From assembly GCF_000972845.2 (NCBI RefSeq), contig NC_040032.1:21686248-21750247 (forward strand): a DNA stretch of 64,000 nucleotides. Reading direction: 5' to 3'. Under the pieces are notes generated by a model. It searched no databases. It saw only the letters and a program-made list of their open reading frames with translations, and was not told the origin of the DNA. The stretch comes from Larimichthys crocea. Lineage: Eukaryota > Chordata > Actinopteri > Sciaenidae. Position 1 is the stretch's first letter. The number at the start of each line of letters is the position of its first letter. Made by a program: the position numbers and the translations under genes. Of the stretch, positions 24,801 to 37,530 are shown piece after piece.

Positions 24801-27800
24801 CTTTAAAACTTAACTCTTGCATGTTTGTTCTCTTTTGCTTTACACTCGTGTCTGAGTCCTTAGTCTGAAGCTCAAACTAGTTTAGCATAGCATAAAGAAG
24901 AGAAACACGGAGAGTTCTCCAGGGTCTGTTCAAAGTTCTTCTTTGCTCACTAATTATATGTTATTATGTTAAACACATTTTGTCAGCCAGTTGTCTGCAG
25001 TTTGGAGTCATATTTAGCATACAGTGGTGATCTGCTCACATAACTCTTGGCAAGAAATCCAATAAGTGTATTTCCCCCCCAAAAAGTCCTGAGCATTGGT
25101 TTAAACAGGGATTTTAAGGTAAAACCAGTCTGGTATCAACAAATGGTGTATAAATAACCCCATTTTTTGCTTTTCTCATGTCCACTGAGTTATATTATAT
25201 TAGTGAGAGTGTGTAGCATTTTACGGGTGAAGGTCTTCTTCTCTTTCTTCCCCTTTTGTGTGCTCTGTTCAGACTTCCTACCATTTAATAAAAGTACAAA
25301 AACACTCAGATTGCCGACTCTTATGATGAACAAAAGAAAACAACTTTCCTTGTTGTGGCAGCTGACAGAAATCAGCGTGATGTCAGGGAACGCAACAGGT
25401 GACTTCTCTTTTATCTTAACAGTAATACTCTATGATATGTGAAACCTGCAGTTAAGTTCTCACCTTTGGTCTCATTAAAGATGATTCTCCTGTGATGATG
25501 GTGTTTTTATTTTTGCACACAGCGGGCGAGGTGCGGTATGGAATATATTGACATCTGGCTGTGTAGCCTGTTTGTTTTGCAGTGAGGGTTAGTAGGTGGT
25601 CTAGACTGTCTCTGACTGAGCTTGTACCGTCCTTCAGTGATCAAAGAGTAAGATAACAATGCTCGGGAGTCACAGGAGTCACCTGGCGGCCAGCCCGCAC
25701 AGACACTCGCTCAGAAACCAGCAGAAATACACAATATACTCCAGCTGGAGACTCCTCTTCAAAGTTGCTTCAAATATTGGTAGCTATGAGAGGCTTTTGT
25801 GAGAAAATCTATTCTGTGACACCCAGAAATCCTGCAGTGTCTCATCAGTAAACTACACACAGTATGCTCATGTTTACTATTTCAGTGCTGATCTAACGTT
25901 GTTTAATGGCTTAGCGTGGGGAGGGGGCTTTCTTGCTGCTGATCGTGAGGCAGTTTGGATTTTGGAGTAGCGAAGCGTTCATACGGAATGATCAGTAAAT
26001 TGACAGAATTAATAAATGAATATTAGAAATAATACAAATATTAGCATTCTCTGGTTGTAGCTTCTCAAATGTGAGGATTTTCTCAATTTTATACCTTTTG
26101 AAATGTATTGTCTTTTGGCTTTAGACTGTTGGTCAGACAAAACAAGCAAACCTTTACAGGCATTCTATAGACTAATTAACTAAACAAGAAAAATGAAGAG
26201 AATAATAAATAATCAACGTTGTCATTTGTTACAGCCTACCTTCATTGTGCTCCCATACAAATATATAATTATGCTCCATGAACCTTTTCTTATTCAGACT
26301 CCAAATCTCTGCTTGCGAGTTTATTACACAAAACAAAGAATATATGTAACATATATAACAGCTGGTATCCGAACATATTAACACACTTGTGATAGTTTGA
26401 GCTAGCTTAGCATTGACCACTTCAGAGTTCTGACAACCTGGACATTTCCCAGTGAACACAACTGGCCTCAAACAAGACAGACACTGGCTGTAACCCTACT
26501 TTGACATTTCAGCAGCTAAAATGACCCATGTGTTGGCACGACAAAGTATGTCAAGTATGTCAGATCTGCACAATAGCTGTAGTTATGTAGTCACACAAAA
26601 TATTTTAAATAGAATTTCAGTTTCATTCATCATTGCTGCAGGTTGTAGTCCTGTTGCCCTTGTGACTATGCAGAGCTGTTGTACTACAGTGCAAAAGTAT
26701 TGCAAGGTGTGGGGGAAAAAATACTCCTCAAGAATCTTTCTCTGAGGATCAAATGTGCCTACAGCATTTTTCATGTCCCTCTATTAGTCATGGACTAAAT
26801 TGTCATGTGGGGGAATTTTTACTTGTTGGTGTTGCTAGGGATACGGTTAAGGGTTCACCAAAATCATTAGGACTCAAACTCCTTTGGTCATTACCTATGA
26901 CAGGTCTTGTCAAATACTGCCTAATCATGCTGTAGGTACCCCTCTAGCAAGTCTGCTAGATGGATGGATGGATCAAATAAATGTTGACTTAAGTTATATA
27001 GGCTACCTAATTAACTTATTTAACACATTTAGTAACGTCAGGTATGTAGTGTAAGTGATCTTTCTCCAAATCTGTGCCCAAAGCTAACCAAAAAACAGAG
27101 TAACCGGGCGTTCCCTGCTAACCTCGCCACAGATCCCTGCTCATCCAGAAATGACACTAAAAGGGCTACAGCATGATATTTTGTTAGTGAGTTGGGAGTG
27201 AGCACATGTTGGCTGACCAGGAGTTGTCCAGATATCTTGTGGACCAAAACTGTGGACTGCTAGAGCAACACTGCCATCATCAGCAAAAATTGTAACCGCA
27301 GAGGAGATAAATTAGTCTGTGGTTCTCTTACTGTCAGGCTTAAAAGGGAATAAAAATCTAAATCCCTTTTGCATTTCAGAGTTTATATCTTCTAGAACAC
27401 ATGACCAGGCTCCAAAATCAGAATATACCTGAATATAATGCCGTCACTTAATATATCTGTGGCCTTTCTCCCGCTCTTAGAGCTAGTGTGACAAGTTGAG
27501 CATTATATGACATCCTATGAGACTCAGGGGAATGGGCCCCGCTGCAGAAGTAATATCACTCCAGCTATGAACACATCACTGATAGCTACGGACGATCAGA
27601 GCTTGCAGGATGCCAAGGGAAGCGATTATGGGATTAACATTTAGAGAGAGTGTGTTTTAGTGGCATCGGTGAGGGAGACCATTAAAGTAATATAAAACCT
27701 ACAACGAGGAGTCACAAGGGAAGGAAATTAGAAAGCTATGGGCAGCAAACATTCACAGAGAACTTTAAGATGACCAATATGTCTGGAATGATGGAAGGGA

Positions 27801-29305
27801 ACAGGAGGAAGTAATAGAGACATAATTGCTATTAATGTGTTTTTTATGTTTAGATTGTGATGTTATATATTGGTCTTATAGGGGATGCATGTATGTGTAC
27901 TACAATGTTTTTTAGAAACATTTTAGTACAAAGTGTTGAAGTCAAAGGTCAGTGGTGAGGTCAGGAGGGAAGAAAGTGTTCAGGAGTCTCTGATGTTTTA
28001 TGCTGTATTATTTATTGACGCTTGGCCAAGGAGAATTAGAGACACTCTCAAAGTTCATCAGAAGTGCCTGAGTCGGTCTCACATTCTGCCCAACTCATCC
28101 TGCTGGATAGACTTAAAACCTCAAGATAACACCACAAATACTATACGCCCAGAATTAGCCAAAGAGAATGTTTTTACCCATGCAGATGTTACTGTCATCA
28201 TATTCTAGTCTGGAGACACAGATGTCTGTTTACGCAGATTGGAACGTCAACGGTGAGCTATCTATTATGTCTAGGAAGGCAGCAATAGGTCTCTTCGACC
28301 CTGGCTACCACTGTGTTGAGATAGACTGGCACCTACTGTTCTTAACCAAAGCCAAACAACTAATACTGCTGAGGACCACAAGGCCCACACATGACCTTGT
28401 GTAACCTAAGGATAGAAAATTCCATAACAATATGCTATGTACTTGTTATTGCATGTACATGAAATGCACATCAAGCAAACCTTTTAGGCTGCTTTGATCG
28501 TTCTTTTTCTTTTTTCTTTTGAGAAACACCACAGTGAAATGCAGGTCACATTTCACAAAGCTCTTACCACCAACTAAAAGTCAATCCCACATTTACTCTT
28601 GTCCGGTCACTTCTTGCTTGGTCACCTCTTGTCTTTATGTACAAAGGGGCTGCTGAGCTTAGTTTACCCTGCTTGCCCAGTTTCTTGGCCAGTTCCGCTT
28701 CAGGAAAGCCTACTCTTGTTTCTTGGCCCGTGGTACAAACACTAACACTCCTTCTGTGCTCTGAGCTCACAGTGTGAAACTGCATAGGCCCGCAGTTTGA
28801 GTTATAGTGATTTAACAGGAAGTGTTCATGCCCTCACCACTGGATCCACAGGGTTTCATCACTCAAGGAGAAATATTGGTGCTGTATTGATTTATACGTA
28901 AAACACAAAACAGCTAACATTGATATTATGTCTGGACACAGCCTGAACACCGCCGAGCCTTTGCAGCTCAAAAGGCTGTACATTAAAATGTCAACATGGG
29001 AGCCAAAGTGCACCAAGCATGGAGGCTGTTAAATCAGACAGTGACAGGCAAATGACTGGTGTTTGTAGATCAATTTCATATTTAAGTATTTGTTAAAGTG
29101 CTTGTTCATTCTATTTACATGCAGCCATTGATGGTATTTCTCAGCATGACTTGAGGGCAATGATATTTTCTGTTTTGAAGTATTCCCCTTGCTTTCTCAG
29201 GAGACTGAAAACCTCATGTTCAATATATAACCTTTTTCCTCCATCCTGAAGCCCATTTAGATTCTGCTTTTATCCAGGGATTGTTTGTTGTCTCTCTGCC
29301 TTCTA
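21868..29305. other. Intergenic, no gene recognised
   Basis: AT-rich. The longest frame of the window lies here (22656-23204, minus, 182 codons) but I recognise no domain and the composition is unremarkable. Minor features are a TG/CA-rich stretch near 24650-24670, a GGAT tandem at 26961-26974, and a G-run at 23990. No exon of a neighbouring gene was identified. Confidence 0.5.
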
Positions 29306-29309
29306 TATA

Positions 29310-29609
29310 CAGTTGTCCCTCGCTATAACGCGGTTCACTTTTCGCGGACTCGCTGTTTGGCAGATATTTTTTGTGTAATTTTGCTTTTTTTACAGCGTAC
29401 TGTACAGTATGAACGCGCATTGTGTTCTGCGTCCTAAATTGGCTAAGGGAGTACTGTACAAAATGCGTGTAAAAAGGTGTATAAAAGTGTGTGGTTAGGG
29501 GTTTCACGGCCTTAAAACATGTATAATAATTGTAAAACTTACTTCACGGATTTCCTTTATTGCGGGTTATTTTTAGAACATATCCCCCGCGATAATCGAG
29601 GGACCACTG
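29310..29609. mobile_element. pogo/Tigger-like MITE with TA target duplication
   Basis: The left end is CAGTTGTCCCTCGCTATAAC and the reverse complement of the right end is CAGTGGTCCCTCGATTATCG: about 20 terminal bases with four or so differences. TA lies on both sides (29308-29309 and 29610-29611), as expected for Tc1/mariner-type transposition. The CAGT-GTCCCTCG terminus is what I know from pogo/Tigger elements. The 300-base interior has no transposase. Confidence 0.82.
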
Positions 29610-29611
29610 TA

Positions 29612-31269
29612 TATATATTTGAAAAACTCAACAGCAATGTCTTTTTCCAGAAATCATGAACCATTGTGAGCAGGTTAACTTCATTAGACTGGAGAATAAC
29701 CTCTTATGTAAATGATTACTACTTGTTAAATAGAAAACACATTATATATTCTATTATTTAGATGGAAATGACATGGTCTATAATATAGACAACAACCTGA
29801 GCTGTGTATACTCAAATTACTGTGTTGGAGTATGAGGGTGTATAACTCAAGACAGGTCAGGTTAATTACAGTTTTTTACCAAAATTTAAATGCTTCTTTG
29901 GCATCAAACACAGCAATAGATGATTTCAGTACAGCGATACTTATTTGACCAACAGCTTCCACTTACTATGTGGGCAAAGAATGTTGGACTGTTCCTTTAA
30001 ATGTCAGAGTTCCTGTTTGAATAACCTGCTAGCTCTTGTCAGTAAATCAATATAATATAATGAAATTTGTATTAATTGTTGTCACTACATCAATAAATTC
30101 ACCTGACTCACTCCAGAATGCTCAAGCTCATAAACCCCAACATAGATTACACCGAATCAAGCCATCATATAACAGGTAGTCCAGATGCCAGCAGTAAATC
30201 TGAACTGCCACCTTCAATGGCGGATGCTGTGTTACATTGTGACTGTGAAGGCTGAGGACAGTGCACATGCCAAGGCGTCCATATGGAGCAGATGTTCCAA
30301 TCTAATCAGGCACTTCTACTGTGGCCTTTTTATTGCATCAATATCGAGCAGATTAGATGGGCTTAATGGACAGGTGGCCACACGGTAGAGCATGTGGGAA
30401 GGTTTAAAATGGCCGACTCAAGGCCACAGGCTTTATTTGCAGTTGCACATGAAGGAAGAAAAAAGTGTATCGCCATTTCAGTTTAATTTTGCACACTATG
30501 AAAACCAAAGCATACCGATGAAACTTTAAATGTGTCTTTTTTAGTACGCACTTTTTATTTTTCCACAATGTGACTTTATAATCTTGTTTTACTGCAGCTC
30601 TGAACAGAGTCTATATTATTGCACTGAACCGTGTTTCAAGAATTTAACCTTGGAAATGACCAAATATTCCATAATCCTTTCTGCAACATTCAATAATTCA
30701 TATTTTCTTAGTGTGCTTCACCTTGTGAGTCTGTATTTGTGTGTCTTAATGGCAAAATGCGGTCCTGGAGACTGTGTATATATAAACTATAGAGTATATA
30801 TACTGTAGGGAGAACTACCACAGAAGCAAGTTTGAGTACTTTGCCAAGTGCATTCATCAGTCACACAAAATGATGGTGGAGAAGCCACCAATCACCTCAA
30901 AACAAGCCACCACCACAATACGTTCAGAGTTTCCTCCACACAGTCAGTGTTGCAGTCAAGACATTTTCATTTTAGTTTCAACATACAGATGTGGTGGTTG
31001 CTGCTTCTCACCCAGCAACATACTTAACATGCTCTCTCAGTAACTCACTTTACATTTTATTGCAGTGCAGCTGTCGATCATGGGGTTATCATTGATTGGT
31101 TTCATGGCTGGGAAGAAAGTCGAGTCCTTGCTCCTCACCAAAGATCAAAAATGAAACATGTAACACGTGTTCAGTCACATACTGAGCAGAACTTCCATTA
31201 GTGAGATTGGTGTTTCAAGTGCATTAGTGTTTATAGGATCATATTAGCTTAATGGAGTTGATGAAGATT

Positions 31270-31310
<41 letters not shown>

Positions 31311-31620
31311 CTACTATACCTACTCAGTTTTTACACATACCAAATACAAGCCTTCAAGATAGCTAAAGGCGTGTAATTGGATTATGAACAGATTTTAAAG
31401 ACTATAAAAGTCACATGAAAACTTGAAAGCTGAGTGAATATCAAGGAATTGATAAAATCATATTTCTATGTTCATTTTATTTAATTGTAGAAATAAAAGT
31501 ATGCATGGGGGAAAAACTAATTTTAGAATTTAATACATGTAGGGCTCATTATTTTTCACATATTCTCACATTTTTCTCCTCTCTTTGTCGTAACAGGATT
31601 CTGAGCATGACTCTTGAGGA
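29612..31620. other. Intergenic, no gene recognised
   Basis: AT-rich with a perfect CA tract at 31273-31308. No coding or repeat homology recognised otherwise. Confidence 0.5.
31273..31308 (+). repeat. (CA)18 microsatellite
   Basis: Eighteen uninterrupted CA units, flanked by AAA and TCCTACTA. Long pure CA tracts are typical of fish genomes and usually polymorphic. Confidence 0.95.
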
Positions 31621-31624
31621 CCCT

Positions 31625-32490
31625 TAGCTGCAGTGAACACTCCCACCCTGGACACAAACAGCATGAGATGCTCGTCTCCAGCAGGAGTCTGCAGCCCATC
31701 AGGACCAGACCTCACATCATACAAACAGTTTCTTCCCCCCTGCAGCTCCCGTCATCAATAATGGTGTCACAGATTTGATAAAAAAACTATCAAACTGAGC
31801 TTTCAGTCTCTATTAAAAAAAAAAAAAAAAAAAACTTCCACATTGCACTTGCATGTTCCCATGTGTCCAAAGGGGAGAAAATCAAAAACCCTTGGACAAC
31901 ACTGTGCAGAATAGCACTATTCACCACTGACATCCGGGACCCTCACTGTCCACCGTCCCTATAGTCATCTAGCAGCTTCAGTGTAATGTAACTTAACTTC
32001 CCACAACAAATGCCACATCATACTACTTCACATTATGAAGGTTCAGGTTACTCACAAGGCCAACCTTCTTAAAGGGGCTTGTGGCTTTTTGCAGGTGAGG
32101 AAAGTCAAGCTGTTATTGATACCTTTCTACTGACTCTTATTTTTGTTTTGTGGTTAAAAGTTTGCTCTCAGTTTGACTGCTGAAATAAGTTGTTGATAAT
32201 ACCTTTTGAAACATTTGACCACTGAAAAAGTGGTGGTTATATCACGCCAGCTGTAGCTTATCTTTTTCAAGATGAATTTCAAAATCTAAATGACTGTTAA
32301 AACCAATGATCTGTTGGACTTTAAGAATCAAGGAATGATAGTCTAACAGTGCCGAAAAAAAAGCCGACTGACACTGAGTCTGTCCTCCCAACACAGAAGT
32401 ACTGCTTGACTTGCACTGCTTAACCACCATCTTTCTTTATATTTTCTCCTATTTTCCTTACTTGGCAATAAATCAGATTCTGATGCTTCA
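31625..32490 (+). mobile_element. L2/Rex1-like non-LTR retrotransposon 3' remnant
   Basis: CTGCAGCCCATCAGGACCAG and AAACAGTTTCTTCCCCCCTG (31687-31741) recall the end of a fish LINE reverse-transcriptase ORF, where the sense frame reads Arg-rich then Asn-Ser-Phe-Phe-Pro. TCATCAATAATGG follows where such ORFs end. About 700 bases later the same strand has TTGGCAATAAATCAGATTCT, the usual tail of these elements. The region between holds a 20-A run and unique-looking sequence, and may be 3' UTR, insertion or two separate fragments. No intact frame remains. Confidence 0.5.
31815..31834 (+). repeat. (A)20 tract
   Basis: Twenty consecutive A about 50 bases after the presumed LINE ORF end. It may be an internal poly(A) of a retrotransposed piece or a simple repeat. 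Confidence 0.85.
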
Positions 32491-35400
32491 AGCTAAACAG
32501 GCACTTTTCACCTGATCTTTCTTGTTTCACAGAGCAACCATCTGAAGTGGCCCGGAACTTAAAACTTCAATTGATAATCAATCAGTAAAAGAAACAAAAG
32601 GCAACTCCAAAGAGCTCAGAGAATGGTGGATGTATTGTTGTACGAATACTTACTGCTCATACAGAACGCGTGGACCGTGGCATTTTAGATTTTTACAGAT
32701 TTAAAAATGGGGATTCTGTTATAGGAAGAAATTTGTGTCCTATCATTAAGTAACCCTAATCCCCAACCTCCAAGCAATACATTTTTCTGGCTGTCCAAAT
32801 AATATGAATGTTTAAGTCTTTATCTTAATTTGTTACATTTCACAATGCCACTAAATTCTAATAGTCTACTTCCTTAATCTTGGTATCATAAACCAGCCAG
32901 CTGTAGCTCTTGGCCTAAATTTAAGGAGAAGACAAAGATTAGCCACATTACCACAGTGGACGTGAACTCAGGATGTGTCAGAGTTGTTCTCCCTACTAAT
33001 TCCGCTCTTTCTATTCCCACTCAGGACTCTCTCAGAAAGAGAAAAGCTCATTCCTCTCTCGTTCTCCTCGTCTGTACCAGCCTGAGTTGTGACAATTCAA
33101 TCTGTTCAGCGTCTTTCAAGCATGAATTATGGATGAACCCTGCAACCTCTCAATGTGGTTGGGAGGATTCACGTTGATCGAGCAGCGCTTCGCTTTATAA
33201 TTCGTCCTGCTTGTGTCAAAGGCTCAGTGTGGATTTGGGAGAGGTTAAGAGGGGGGAAAAAATCAAGGTAATTTGCAGAGTACCAAATCAAAGCATCATG
33301 TTAGCATGCCTGGTGACAGACCAATGATTGACTGTTGTGTGGTAAAACCCATTAGCCGTGGTCATTCTGGCATTGAGTCATCCTTGATAACAATTAGGAA
33401 GCGTCAGTCCACTTCAGCAGAGAACGTTTTTACAGTGTTGCCTGGGTCAGGGAAATAAAAACTATTAATTTGCGGAAATATGTTATTATGTATACTCTAG
33501 TCGAGTGCAGTTAAGAAACATTTTCTAGAGCGGAGACCGGCGTGATGGTGCCGCTAAAAGGTATGAAAACTAATTATTGCAAAGTTGTATCCTTTTAAGA
33601 CAGAGCCACTCTGTGTACTGTATTACCATTCACTTGACTGTAAGCTAGTGTGGCATCAAAATGATTTAAAATCTGTTATTTTATGGTAGTTTATGGTATG
33701 GAAGTTACACAATGGGGCTTTAAGCATACCCTGGCACAAAACAGATAGAGTAGCAGACTGGGACAATGGCCAAATAACCAGAGTCACACACCTGCAGAAG
33801 AGGCAGCATCCACTCACTGCATAAAATGTGCAGAATAAACTTCAGTATCATAGAGAACACACTGCAAGGACGGAGGTTGTAAATGTTCCCCTGTGACCGA
33901 CTGCACATCAACGCTGAAATGATTTCACTATGATCCAATGCTTCAGTCAGTTCTGTTTCAAGAAAAGTACAGAAATAAGAAAGTTTTATCTGACTGACAG
34001 TTGAGAAGGATGACCCGAGCCTGTAGGACACATTTCATCTTGGGAAATATGTCACTGGAGCTTAACTTTATGTTCAGTACTTCAAGTGATGGAAACTCTA
34101 TTGCCAGCGAAAAGTGGGTACTGACATCTTAAAACACTCACATGCACACAGGTTTGCAACAGTTTTTCTTTTGTTGATGATCATTTTCCTAATTCACTTC
34201 CAGTGTATAAAAAACAATGAGATAAAAACCTCCTTTTGTACAAAAATGCATTATACATTCAAGCTGAAGTTATGAGGCTTCAGCAGTCTGAGTTAGACAA
34301 GTCAAGTGGGTGTCTTACAAAGTCTTTTCAGTGTGAAATTCCCACATTTTCATCCGCGTGCACAGTATATCACAGGTAGCTTTGAGAACTTGTTTGTACT
34401 CAGAGCGTCGCCGTGTGACAAAGTTAAGCAAGGTGCTTTGTTCTGCCGTTATATAAACTTATTAAAAGCAGCTATAGGCTCACATTCCACTACTGCGTGC
34501 TGCTGTAAGGAGTGACAGATATGTAAGTGCTTTATTTTCAGTTGTCACATAATGTTTTAATTATAACATATATAATTATCTTAAAGCTTACTGACCCAAA
34601 CTATTTAGTGGCCATGAAATGTCCAAAGTGGTTCATTTATTTAATTATTATATTTCTGTGGGCGATAAGAGGAAATATCTCTTCTAAATCATGCTATTCT
34701 CACACATTACAGCTGTGGTACAGGAGTGATCTTCACATACATGTCACTGCATGTTTCCTGCCTCCAGTAGGAGTTTTTTTTCCCACATTTTTTGTTTCTG
34801 ATGGGTTTTTTTTTTCCGTGTCAGCCACAACCTTCTGGCTCGACTCGCATCGATTTTCACCAAGCACTTTTTAAATCCATAACTCCACAGGTTGTGTTCA
34901 GAGACACAGACGCAGTGGTGGTTTGGTGCTCGCAGGGTGCAGGTATAACAGTGACGCAACAAACACTAAAAGTAAGAAAGTCAGTGCAGGGCCTGTGGAA
35001 ATGTATAATAATGTTTGAATTAAAATAGATGTGTGTTAAATGTATCTGTGTAAGTATAAGGTCACACAGAGTATATTGTTTTTAAATGTTGTGTAACTAG
35101 TATAAGTGTTTTGTAGAAGTTGCAGGTTCAAGGCCTACACACAAAGAGAGAGAGACGAGGGGGGGCTGCACTTGAGTTTGTTTAGAACTGAGAGCAGAAA
35201 CAGAACATCTTACTAGACAGGTTGTGTCAAAGTTCACGATGCCCTACCAGACAGAGTACTCCCACGCTAAGATGCAAACTGTTCTCAGGAAGAGTACTAT
35301 CTATGGAGCAAAACCCCCAATAAAAGTGTCTGTTTAAGAGAAATGACCATGAAAGGACTTGTAGATGTATAGTGAACGCCCTATGACATATGCTTTGTAT

Positions 35401-36730
35401 CTGTTTTGTGTGTGTGTTAATAAAACTTAGCCAGAAGCTTTGGGACCCCAGAACTCAGCAGTGCGAGAAGGTGAACAGGCCGCGGGGTCTGTTAAGATTC
35501 AGAGCTGTGTTCTCCCTTTGCAAAGGTGAAACTGGAATCTGTCTTTGTCTCCTTCATTTCAGACATCTCTCTGTTTGTATTTCAGGTCTGTAGCAATTCG
35601 GGGTGGTTTTGCAACACCACAACAGGCCAAACATCAAGGAATCACAATAAAAATACCTTCTCATTCATACTGTCATTCGTCAGTTAACAGACATTAAAAT
35701 TCTCATTTGTCTCCTGGTGTCCACAAAAATCTTATGAGATGATACGTGGATTTTTGTTTTTCTTGAAAATGTACATGAAAGTTTTGTGGTAACACAGCAA
35801 TTATTGTAGGCTACAATTGCTAAACAAGCAGTTACAAAGTGAAAACTGAATCATATTTTATGGACAAATTCTTTTCTGGTTTTCCGCCTGTTTCACCTCG
35901 ACTCAGTAGTTTCAGAGTTTTCTGATGGACAGAAAGGTTTACTTATTGAAAAGTTTAAAAAAGGGTAAGAACTGACAAGGAAAAAGATGGTGCACTGCTG
36001 CATGAGCAGTAAGGAGGAATCTATGGTATACATAGAACTGAGATTCATAAAGAAATCCCACAGAATAGCAAGTAAAGACGGTACAGACAAGCATATGAAC
36101 CAAGCAAGAGCATAGAGCAAGAGCATTTGACCAACTCATTTAATCAGTGTTACGTACCTGCAGATGAGGAAATCTGCATTAGTACTGTAGGACTAGTTGT
36201 AAGCCAACAAAATCAATGGTCAACAATTTCACCTTGCTTCCTCGTTACACTGTTATGTAAGTGTTAGTTATGTAAATGAAGCCATGGCTTTGCACTATCC
36301 ATGGCCATGGCTTCTTACATCTATCTTCTATCACCCTCTGAACTCTCAGACATTTTTCTACACCAGCAATGAATAGGTATGGGAATACACACACACGCAC
36401 ACACACACACATTCACAGCCAGCTCACAGCAGACCTGGCCTTTGTTCTGTGCTTACAAAATAGATGTGGTGGCTGCTTGGATTTCCATCAGAGACATGAT
36501 TAAGCTTCATTTCCTCCACTGCTGGCTCTGGATCAACTGTATTGAAGTTCTGCAGGAGAAACCTGATGTAACAGATGGTTGTTGTTTTGGAGCTCCCTGG
36601 ATCAGTTAAATACCTTCTCCTGTGTGCTGCTGTACACCAGCTTTCATTTGATGACCTTTCCAACATGCCTTAATTAGACGGAGTTTTTATTTTGGATGAG
36701 TGAAATGCAGGACGCTGCAGTCCATTTCAG
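32491..36730. other. Intergenic, no gene recognised
   Basis: AT-rich with short frames only. A CA-type tract lies at 36387-36411. No exon with good splice sites and recognisable protein was found. Confidence 0.5.
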
Positions 36731-36964
36731 AAGTGTATATTCGGCTCCGCATTGAATATATGAATATACGTTCTATTTTTGACGGACGCCGTGAGCAGCC
36801 TGCGTCAATATACACAGAGCACCTCAAGCTGGCAGACTGTCGGTTGTAAAAACAGACAAAAGCGACAACTACTACGTGGCATATTTTAAAAGTATATTGA
36901 GAAACACATAAACCAAGGAATACGACCAAATCTGAGCAAGTAAACAAAGTCTGGCAGGCTAACA

Positions 36965-37530
36965 CGGGACTCACACAGGGGACGTAAGCGCAGCGGAATG
37001 GCTGCGCCGCGTTTTAGCTGTGTCCGCTGCCCGGCGTCAACTCACACCGGGCGCGTGTTGGCTGCATAACGGCAGCGTAGCGAGATCACCCGAGAATCCT
37101 GGATGTATGCGAGACCCCGCGATAAACTATATATATAAAGAAAACAACAACAACAAACAGCTGACTTTGCTTCTCTGAAAAAGCATGTATTGTGTCATAA
37201 ATGATTGTGTATTGTTCCACTTCAACAATTAGTCTCTCATCGTTCATGTTGAGACCCTTTGATTGATTGACTGCTGACCTGGTACCACTGGTCATGGCGT
37301 AACATTGATGTGAAGTTGTGATAAGCTACATGAACTGCGTATTGCGTTTTATTTTGAAAGGGGGCAGAAGTTTATTACATTGATTCTATGTCGGATTTCC
37401 TGTCTGGTGCGATCTGCTCTGTTGGAATTTACGAGGTTTAGCAGCGGCTCGCATCAAAAATAGAAATGCTACGGAATGCTCACGCCGTGGCGCGGAGAGA
37501 CGCTTCTGGGACGCCAAATCTAAACTAATC
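36965..37530. mobile_element. CpG-rich block, probable DNA-transposon relic
   Basis: An abrupt CpG-rich island in AT-rich DNA with no gene. CTCACACAGGGGACG (36970) and CTCACACCGGGCGCG (37041) form a diverged direct repeat. Further out, TTCTATTTTTGACGGA (36773) mirrors ATCAAAAATAGAA on the other side (37454), so a larger inverted symmetry may exist. The wording resembles a fish repeat I have seen, but I cannot name it. It could instead be a genuine CpG island of an unannotated transcript. Confidence 0.4.
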
